A stretch of DNA of 20,292 nt, taken from positions 1-20,292 of the forward strand of contig JAGKWY010000090.1 in NCBI GenBank assembly GCA_021151625.1, read 5' to 3'. Below the pieces are notes generated by a model. That model saw nothing but the letters and a program-made list of their open reading frames with translations, searched no databases and was not told the origin of the DNA. Position 1 is the first letter of the stretch. Every line of letters begins with the position of its first letter. This DNA is from Gammaproteobacteria bacterium (GTDB lineage Bacteria > Pseudomonadota > Gammaproteobacteria > Pseudomonadales > Cellvibrionaceae). This document shows positions 1 to 4,725 of the stretch, piece by piece. A program made the translations under genes and the position numbers.

Positions 1-62
1 TTGCGTGCGCGGGTCAGGGCCGCGTACTCCGGCCACTGCCGGATAGTCTCAGTATGGTTCAT
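1..62 (-). CDS. 5' end of an unidentified gene, cut by the window edge
   Basis: An ATG on the minus strand (complement of 60-62) opens a reading frame that runs off the left edge after 20 full codons: MNHTETIRQWPEYAALTRAR. An AGGG stretch lies about 6 nt upstream of the ATG, a plausible ribosome binding site. The N-terminus is hydrophilic, with no signal peptide, so the product is probably cytoplasmic. Too little is present to assign a family. It lies in the same direction as the two-component pair, about 215 bp downstream of it, so it may have its own promoter. Confidence 0.55.
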   Translation of the reverse strand, partial: MNHTETIRQWPEYAALTRAR

Positions 63-142
63 AGGTTTCCCTGTTCTTTATTGGGTTTTAGTGCAGGTAA
101 TAAGTGGGTCGTGTGGCGGACTGCCTGCGTCTGGTGGCAGGA

Positions 143-189
143 TGGTGCCGCAATTTTTGTATTTGTAGTTATCGCTGTTGGTGCCGCAA
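143..189. repeat. Two direct copies of an 11-bp word between the regulator and the truncated gene
   Basis: TGGTGCCGCAA occurs exactly at 143-153 and again at 179-189, 36 bp apart. Both lie in the non-coding stretch upstream of the truncated minus-strand gene. The spacing and location would suit a pair of protein-binding sites, but they may also be chance. No clear promoter or terminator hairpin is seen in this gap. Confidence 0.35.
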
Positions 190-276
190 GGTGATGCGGT
201 GCGGGGATTCTAGCAGCCGAAGAGTAGCAACAGGAATAGCGGTGGGGGGATTTTACGGGCTTTTGTGGCGGCTGGA

Positions 277-873
277 TTAGATCCAGCCTTTTTGTCGGGC
301 AATACGTGCTGCATCCACCCGGTTAACGGCGTGTAGCTTCGCAATAGCTTCCGACAAATAATTGCGCACGGTACCTTCGGATAAGCAGAGCACAGTGGCA
401 ATTTCTGCCGTGGTTTTTCCTTCAGCTGCGAGGCGGAGCGCTCGGCGCTCTTTGTCATTGAGTGGATCTGCTTCACCTAATGCCATCATTGCCAGCTCGC
501 CATCAATCACGCGTTTTCCATCCATTACTTTATGGATGGCTTCAATTAATTGATCCGAGGGGGCATCTTTTAACAGGAATCCGGCAACGCCCATATCGAT
601 TGCGCGGCGAATATAACCTGAGCGACCAAAGGTGGTGATGATGATAGTTTTGGTCGACAACTTTTGCTGTAACACCCATTGGGCCAATTCAAGACCGGAG
701 CGGCCGGGCATTTCGATATCAGTTAATAAAATATCGTAGCTATTTTGTTTCATCAGCAGCCAGGCGCGATCACCATCTTCTGCCTGGGTAATTTCAAAAC
801 CGGTTTCCATTGCCAGTAGTGCAGCAAGTGCACCGCGCACCATCGATTGATCTTCGGCGAGTAAAATTTTCAT
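277..873 (-). CDS. NarL/DesR-type response regulator with LuxR-family HTH
   Basis: A cytoplasmic transcription factor expected to be phosphorylated by the kinase encoded immediately upstream. Counting from the ATG at 873, an N-terminal receiver carries the acidic pair in LLAEDQ, the phosphoacceptor Asp52 in LLTDIEMPG, the switch Thr in ITTFGRSG and the conserved Lys in FLLKDAPS. A linker follows, then a C-terminal LuxR-type helix-turn-helix (LNDKERRALRL, then KTTAEIATVLCLSEGTVRNY). At 198 residues the length is typical. A GTG two codons upstream (877-879) shares one base with the kinase stop codon and sits 5 nt after an AAGG; the ATG sits 11 nt after it. I prefer the ATG because the family normally begins with the first beta strand. 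The arrangement and the DMGVAGFLLKDAPS segment resemble Bacillus DesR, which controls a fatty-acid desaturase, but no desaturase gene is in view, so the target is unknown. Confidence 0.9.
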   Translation of the reverse strand: MKILLAEDQSMVRGALAALLAMETGFEITQAEDGDRAWLLMKQNSYDILLTDIEMPGRSGLELAQWVLQQKLSTKTIIITTFGRSGYIRRAIDMGVAGFLLKDAPSDQLIEAIHKVMDGKRVIDGELAMMALGEADPLNDKERRALRLAAEGKTTAEIATVLCLSEGTVRNYLSEAIAKLHAVNRVDAARIARQKGWI

Positions 874-878
874 TAGCA

Positions 879-2003
879 CTAGGACCTTTGTTGTTGTAGC
901 TCGCGACTGGGCAGGGAGATGATAAATTCACAGCCTTTGTGTACTGAGGATTGCATTTCGCCAGCGATTGTTTGCAACCGCTCCTGGATACCGCGTAGAC
1001 CATTGCCGGGGGTTAAGACGGTTACTGCGCCGTTATCGCGCATTTTTACCTGGATTTTATCGCAGTGTTTACTGAACTCAATCTGACAGTGATCACCTTT
1101 GCTGTGACGCAAAATATTGGTGGTGAGTTCAGTTAAAGCGAGAATTACCGCCGTTTCTGCGCGCGGCGATAATTGTGGAATTTCGCCATTAAGCTCCACG
1201 ATGAAACCTTTTTGACGCAAACGCTCGCACAATTCCATGACTTCACCGGAAAGGCCGCGGTGTTTGTAGCCTGATACTGTTTGACGCACCAGGCTCAAAC
1301 TATTGCGTGCAATTTGGTGTAATTCAGAAAGATGTTGCTTGGCCGCATCCTGTTTTTCCTGCGCGAGTAGCTTTTCAGCAAGCTCGGCTTTTAGTGCGAT
1401 GCTCGATAGGGTGTGGCCCAAAATGTCGTGCAAGTCGCGGGCGATACGTTCGCGCTCGGCGATGATCGCCAATTGTTCAACTTCTTCACGACTTTTTTGT
1501 TGGCTAATGCGCGATTCATAGCGTACTCGCTCAGTGAAACCCACAATGCCAATGGTTATTAAGCCGGTGATTGCGCTGAAAGCAAAGAAATGAAATGCGT
1601 AATTATTCAGAAAATGCAGTGTGACAATCAGGCCAATTAATAACCCGGTGCATATTAGCCATTGCTTCGGGCGGCAATGAAAACCAAGCAAGAAACCAAT
1701 GTAGCTGAAGAATGTGCCGCTGCCCGGGGTCAGGGGAGTTGCTATAGCACTTAATACGATTATCCCCAAAATAGGACGCCAGACATTGTGCGGACTGGTT
1801 CTAATCGCCAGCTCATACAGGCCAAGAAAAGCGATATAAATAAGAATTAACAAGCCAAACTTTACCCTGTCATAGGGCATGTAAATCAGGGGAATAAAAT
1901 AATAGAGACTGAAAACCAGCCAAATACGCGATTTCACCGAGTTAATCGATTGTATGCACTGGTTGCCCAGGCTGATGCTTTCGTCAAGATGGCGGCTATT
2001 CAT
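879..2003 (-). CDS. DesK-type membrane sensor histidine kinase (HisKA_3)
   Basis: Inner-membrane sensor kinase, 374 residues, cognate to the adjacent regulator; the two genes abut or share one base. The N-terminal region (about residues 25-155) is a run of hydrophobic segments consistent with five or six membrane spans. A short coiled linker follows (QKSREEVEQLAIIAERERIARD). The HisKA_3 H-box is RIARDLHDILGHTLSSI with phosphoacceptor His192. The ATPase domain has an N-box (LTELTTNILRHS, about 290-301), DNG at about 323-325 and a glycine box (NGLRGIQERL). This is the architecture of DesK, which senses membrane thickness or fluidity; sensing here is inferred only from that likeness. No strong Shine-Dalgarno sequence is seen before the ATG. 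Confidence 0.9.
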   Translation of the reverse strand: MNSRHLDESISLGNQCIQSINSVKSRIWLVFSLYYFIPLIYMPYDRVKFGLLILIYIAFLGLYELAIRTSPHNVWRPILGIIVLSAIATPLTPGSGTFFSYIGFLLGFHCRPKQWLICTGLLIGLIVTLHFLNNYAFHFFAFSAITGLITIGIVGFTERVRYESRISQQKSREEVEQLAIIAERERIARDLHDILGHTLSSIALKAELAEKLLAQEKQDAAKQHLSELHQIARNSLSLVRQTVSGYKHRGLSGEVMELCERLRQKGFIVELNGEIPQLSPRAETAVILALTELTTNILRHSKGDHCQIEFSKHCDKIQVKMRDNGAVTVLTPGNGLRGIQERLQTIAGEMQSSVHKGCEFIISLPSRELQQQRS

Positions 2004-2161
2004 GGTAGTTGACCAGACCTATTGTCAATGATGTCGGTAATTATGGACTTTTTGGCGGTGTAAGTCCCCAGCAACCAGATTCTATTGGCAGTCTCGACTA
2101 TATGCCCGGCTTACGCCAGCGGTAAAGTCATCAGTCCGCTGTGACAAATGTAAGTGGGTTG

Positions 2162-2190
2162 TTTACAAGTGGGCAAAGTTGATTTAAATT
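2162..2190 (+). promoter_or_regulatory. Sigma70-like promoter of the SPFH operon
   Basis: A -35-like TTTACA (2162-2167) and a -10-like TAAATT (2185-2190) are separated by 17 bp. The predicted start, near 2197, falls in the middle of the large palindrome described next. That supports both the promoter and its control by a repressor. Assigned by eye only. Confidence 0.5.
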
Positions 2191-2214
2191 GATATCTAAA
2201 TGATATCAATTTAA
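2184..2214. promoter_or_regulatory. 31-bp perfect inverted repeat, likely operator of the SPFH/RHH operon
   Basis: A 13-bp arm, TTAAATTGATATC (2184-2196), is followed by spacer TAAAT and the exact reverse complement of the arm (2202-2214). The core can also be read as two GATATC palindromes with centres 11 bp apart, one helical turn. The repeat overlaps the -10 element and the predicted start site and ends 17 bp before the SPFH start codon. Ribbon-helix-helix proteins such as Arc and MetJ bind as paired dimers to half-sites about one turn apart, and the second gene of this operon encodes such a protein. Autoregulation through this site is therefore a reasonable inference. Confidence 0.65.
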
Positions 2215-2231
2215 CACGCAAGGAGTTTCCC

Positions 2232-3092
2232 ATGATCCATGAAAAAGAAGCGCGCAGCGGTTCGGGTTACCTGATGTTGGTAACCCTGTTGTTGTTGCAG
2301 GTGCTTGGTGCGGGTGCAGTATTTGTATTGCCGGGGTTTCTTAAAGTGGCGGCGATATTGGTCGCGATTTTGGTATTTATCTGTTGGTTCGGTTTTTATA
2401 TGGTTCACCCAAACCAGGGAAAGGTATTACAACTGTTTGGGCAGTACGCTGGTACTGACCGCAACACCGGGTTGCGTTGGGCCAACCCGCTTTACAGCAA
2501 ACAATCAGTCAGCTTGCGGGTACGCAATTTCGAATCGGGGCGTTTAAAAGTCAATGATGCCAACGGCAACCCAATAGAAATTGCCGCCGTTATTGTGTGG
2601 AAAGTCGTGGACACTGCTGAAGCGGTATTTGAAGTGGATGACTATGAAAATTATGTCACTATCCAAAGCGAGGCAGCATTACGCAATCTGGCTACTACTT
2701 ATCCCTATGAGCAGGATACGGAAGATGAGCGTTTATCATTGCGTAGCGACCCCAACACCATTGCCCAAAAATTAAAAAATGAAGTGCAGGATCGCCTGCA
2801 AAAAGCGGGTGTTGATGTGCTTGAGGCGCGTCTTAGCCATTTGGCCTACGCACCGGAAATCGCCCAGGCGATGTTACAGCGCCAGCAAGCCAGTGCAGTA
2901 TTGGCAGCACGAAAAATTATTGTGCAAGGTGCTGTGGGTATGGTGAGTGATGCGCTGGAGCAATTAAAAGCACAAGAAGTAGTTGAGCTGGACGCGGAGC
3001 GCAAAGCGGCGATGGTTAGTAATTTATTGGTAGTGCTCTGCGGTGATCAGCAGGCAAAGCCGGTCATTAATACTGGCACTATTTATTCGTAA
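2232..3092 (+). CDS. SPFH/band-7 (stomatin-like) membrane protein
   Basis: A 286-residue membrane-anchored scaffold protein of the SPFH (stomatin/prohibitin/flotillin/HflK) class. Two adjacent hydrophobic segments (about 13-34 and 36-57) anchor it. The SPFH domain follows: HPNQGKVLQLFGQYAGT, then GLRWANPLY, VRNFES and a CVIVWKV-like strand (AAVIVWKVVDTAEAVFEVDDY). A long helix (about 175-255) ends the domain, as in oligomerising SPFH proteins, and a short tail closes the protein. AAGGAG lies 6 nt before the ATG, a strong ribosome binding site. It is the first gene of a three-gene operon with an RHH regulator and a DUF4177 protein. SPFH proteins typically form oligomeric membrane microdomain scaffolds or modulate membrane proteases. 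No protease or NfeD partner is encoded next door, so the client is unknown. Confidence 0.9.
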   Translation: MIHEKEARSGSGYLMLVTLLLLQVLGAGAVFVLPGFLKVAAILVAILVFICWFGFYMVHPNQGKVLQLFGQYAGTDRNTGLRWANPLYSKQSVSLRVRNFESGRLKVNDANGNPIEIAAVIVWKVVDTAEAVFEVDDYENYVTIQSEAALRNLATTYPYEQDTEDERLSLRSDPNTIAQKLKNEVQDRLQKAGVDVLEARLSHLAYAPEIAQAMLQRQQASAVLAARKIIVQGAVGMVSDALEQLKAQEVVELDAERKAAMVSNLLVVLCGDQQAKPVINTGTIYS

Positions 3093-3104
3093 CAGGTTAC
3101 TGCT

Positions 3105-3323
3105 GTGGCTAAGAAATCCTTTCCTCTACGTATTAACGAGCAGGTCATCGCGGCTATGCAGCGCTGGGCGGATGATGACTTACGCAGTTTGAATGCACAA
3201 ATCGAGTTTGTGCTACGCGACGCGCTGGTAAAAAGCGGCAGGGTAAAATTGATTCAAAAAGTAGTGACGGATGTGGAAATGCAGACGCTAGAAGATGGTG
3301 ATAACGATCAGGAGGAAACATGA
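3105..3323 (+). CDS. Arc-like ribbon-helix-helix DNA-binding protein
   Basis: A 72-residue protein with a GTG start (3105-3107), 12 nt after the SPFH stop codon and with only a weak ribosome binding site, suggesting dependence on translation of the gene before it. The N-terminal strand KSFPLRIN would form the DNA-contacting ribbon. Helix A is EQVIAAMQRWADDD, and helix B is SLNAQIEFVLRDALVKSGR with the SLNAQIE turn typical of Arc-type proteins. The acidic tail (about 55-72) is unlike a toxin partner. No toxin gene is adjacent, so an antitoxin role is unlikely. It more probably represses its own operon through the palindrome at 2184-2214 (inference). Confidence 0.85.
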   Translation: MAKKSFPLRINEQVIAAMQRWADDDLRSLNAQIEFVLRDALVKSGRVKLIQKVVTDVEMQTLEDGDNDQEET

Positions 3324-3511
3324 TCCGTTGGGAATATAAAACAGTCAGTTTTGAGGAGTGTGTTACGTTTTCCGGTGGATTTAACACGGATAAATTTAAT
3401 CAAAAACTGAATCTGCTTGGGCGCGAGGGGTGGGAGTTAGTATCAACAACGACCAAGCCAGGTTTTACTCATTCGAGTAGATTTATTGCCGTATTTAAAC
3501 GTGCCATATAA
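3320..3511 (+). CDS. DUF4177 small protein
   Basis: A 63-residue protein whose ATG overlaps the previous stop codon in ATGA, with AGGAGG-like sequence (caggaggaaac) upstream, so translation is coupled. It matches the DUF4177 pattern: an N-terminal strand WEYKTVSF, a central helix FNQKLNLLGREGWELVSTTT and a terminal strand FIAVFKRAI. Proteins of this family are small, cytoplasmic and of unknown biochemical function. Co-occurrence with an SPFH protein and an RHH regulator suggests a part in the same membrane-associated module, but nothing in the sequence says what it does. Confidence 0.85.
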   Translation: MIRWEYKTVSFEECVTFSGGFNTDKFNQKLNLLGREGWELVSTTTKPGFTHSSRFIAVFKRAI

Positions 3512-3541
3512 AAAGAACAGCAACAATGTTGCTGTTCTTTT
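3511..3541. terminator. Bidirectional intrinsic terminator between DUF4177 and GntR genes
   Basis: A perfect 14-bp stem (AAAAGAACAGCAAC with its reverse complement) around a 3-nt loop AAT. T-rich on the plus side and, by symmetry, on the minus side. It starts at the last base of the DUF4177 stop codon and lies just past the end of the convergent GntR gene, so it can serve both. Confidence 0.9.
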
Positions 3542-3547
3542 GTTGTT

Positions 3548-4267
3548 TTAAACAAAATATTCCGGGTGTTCCTGCGGAATAACTTCCAGAATGTTGTATA
3601 CATCTTTCAAGTGAACACTCATCGCTGCAGCGGATTTTTCTGCAGAGCCCGCTTTAATTGCTTTGATAATTGCGGCGTGCTGGTTGAGCACGCGCTTATA
3701 TTGCCCACTCACATGCAAGCTTAAATTGCGCACTCTATCCATGTGAGCCTTTTCAGCTTCAATCAATGTAGCTACTCGCGGGTAAAGGGTGAAGCTGGCC
3801 AGAGTTTGATGGAATTCATCATCCAGATTCTGGAACGCCAGCGCGTTGTCTTCTGCTGCCGCAGTTTTCTGTGCTTCGATAATCTTTTCACAGGCATCTA
3901 CTGCTTCCTGGCGAGTCGCTTCATCAGCCGCCGTCGCTAATTGGGTGACTACAGCTACCTCCAGGGCCTCGCGAATAAAGCGTGCCTCCAGAATTTTCTC
4001 CATGCTGAATTTGGTTACATAGGTTCCGCGCTGAGGTAAAACCTCCACAAAACCAATATTAGATAGCTGTATGAGTGCTTCGCGCACTGGCGTACGGCTA
4101 ACGCCAAACTGCTGGGCCAGTGCGGTTTCGGAAATCATCTGGCCGGGTAACAGCTCCATGCTGATGATGGCGTCGCGCACAAAACCGAAAATCTGACTGG
4201 CCGCTGGGCGGTCATAAGACAAACCCTTGGATTCCGGGCGCATATTAAGAATCGGCTGTTTAGCCAC
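3548..4267 (-). CDS. GntR-family regulator with FCD (FadR-type) domain
   Basis: A 239-residue cytoplasmic transcription factor. The winged helix-turn-helix spans about 22-88, with the family hallmark ISETALAQQFGVSRTPVREAL and a wing ending in LPQRGTYV. The all-helical FCD ligand domain follows (about 92-225). It keeps the usual metal ligands: Asp149 and His153 in DDEFHQ, His197 in NQHAAI and His219 in SVHLKD. Such regulators usually respond to a sugar acid, dicarboxylate or amino acid and repress a neighbouring catabolic operon. No such operon is adjacent, so the ligand and targets are unknown. The start is GTG (4265-4267), with AAGGAG 7 nt upstream. The following gene on this strand is separated from it by the plus-strand SPFH operon. 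Confidence 0.93.
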   Translation of the reverse strand: MAKQPILNMRPESKGLSYDRPAASQIFGFVRDAIISMELLPGQMISETALAQQFGVSRTPVREALIQLSNIGFVEVLPQRGTYVTKFSMEKILEARFIREALEVAVVTQLATAADEATRQEAVDACEKIIEAQKTAAAEDNALAFQNLDDEFHQTLASFTLYPRVATLIEAEKAHMDRVRNLSLHVSGQYKRVLNQHAAIIKAIKAGSAEKSAAAMSVHLKDVYNILEVIPQEHPEYFV

Positions 4268-4396
4268 GTTAAATCTCCTTCAGTAAATGAAGACTGCAAT
4301 GTCGTTGGGCTGTTGCCGTTAGCGTCTTGAGGTTAATTGTGCCTTTTACGCGGTTCAAAGGCTATTTATTGATGATTTTCAGTAACTAACTATCAA

Positions 4397-4428
4397 TCAT
4401 CACAAACTACCGGTCATCACAAGCTACC
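4397..4428. repeat. Tandem 15-bp direct repeat upstream of the GntR gene
   Basis: TCATCACAAACTACC (4397-4411) and TCATCACAAGCTACC (4414-4428) differ at one position, with a 17-bp period. They lie about 130-160 bp upstream of the GntR start codon. They could be regulatory sites; FCD regulators usually bind short palindromes instead, so the protein involved, if any, is unclear. Confidence 0.4.
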
Positions 4429-4543
4429 AAGCACCAAAACGCTAGCGGGTTATGCAGCTTCCCTTTTATCAGCATGCATGCGCCGTACATTTACATACAG
4501 CATAGCTACTACCAGGACTTTATGAAGGTGGGAAAGCAGGCAG

Positions 4544-4565
4544 GGCATATGTTAAATCATATGCC
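4544..4565. promoter_or_regulatory. 8-bp-arm inverted repeat, possible operator
   Basis: GGCATATG (4544-4551), a 6-nt spacer TTAAAT, then CATATGCC (4558-4565), perfectly symmetrical. AT-rich symmetry with a 6-bp spacer looks more like a dimer-binding site than an RNA hairpin. No gene start is close on the plus strand, and the GntR start is about 280 bp away. Confidence 0.35.
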
Positions 4566-4651
4566 AAGTCTAGGGAATTTATGGTTATAGATAAAACATG
4601 AATCATCAGCAAAATCATTGAAAAAATCTTAAAGTCATAATGACAAAAAGC

Positions 4652-4680
4652 TTGACCCACTAGTATGCAAGAGGTAGGAT
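4652..4680 (+). promoter_or_regulatory. Sigma70-like promoter facing into the DUF349 3' end
   Basis: TTGACC (4652-4657), a 17-bp spacer and TAGGAT (4675-4680). Transcription would start near 4687 and read antisense into the end of the DUF349 gene, or stop at the hairpin just beyond it. There is no plus-strand gene to drive. Promoter-like matches by chance are common in AT-rich DNA. Confidence 0.35.
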
Positions 4681-4693
4681 TAATTCAATGTTT

Positions 4694-4725
4694 ACTGAAT
4701 CGTCGCCGATGAGTCAGTATTTTTT
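4694..4725 (+). terminator. Imperfect hairpin with T run, plus strand
   Basis: CTGAATCGTCG (4695-4705) pairs with CGATGAGTCAG (4707-4717) with two mismatches and a tight loop, followed by six T residues (4720-4725) on the plus strand. It overlaps the DUF349 stop codon. On the minus strand no T run follows the hairpin, so it is a poor terminator for the DUF349 gene itself. Together with the promoter-like element before it, it could mark a very short RNA. Confidence 0.35.

Larger units (their letters stand above)
4268..4713. other. 446-bp non-coding region between GntR and DUF349 genes
   Basis: No convincing coding frame. It holds the upstream region of the GntR gene, a tandem 15-bp repeat (4397-4428), an 8-bp-arm palindrome (4544-4565) and a plus-strand promoter-like element immediately followed by a hairpin with a T run (4652-4725). 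The segment 4440-4540 shows nothing recognisable. Confidence 0.6.

Noticed and set aside
3105..3511. Toxin-antitoxin pair made of the RHH protein and the DUF4177 protein
   Set aside because: RHH antitoxins often sit before a toxin, but DUF4177 has no known toxin fold, and the SPFH gene leads the operon, so a regulatory module is the simpler reading.
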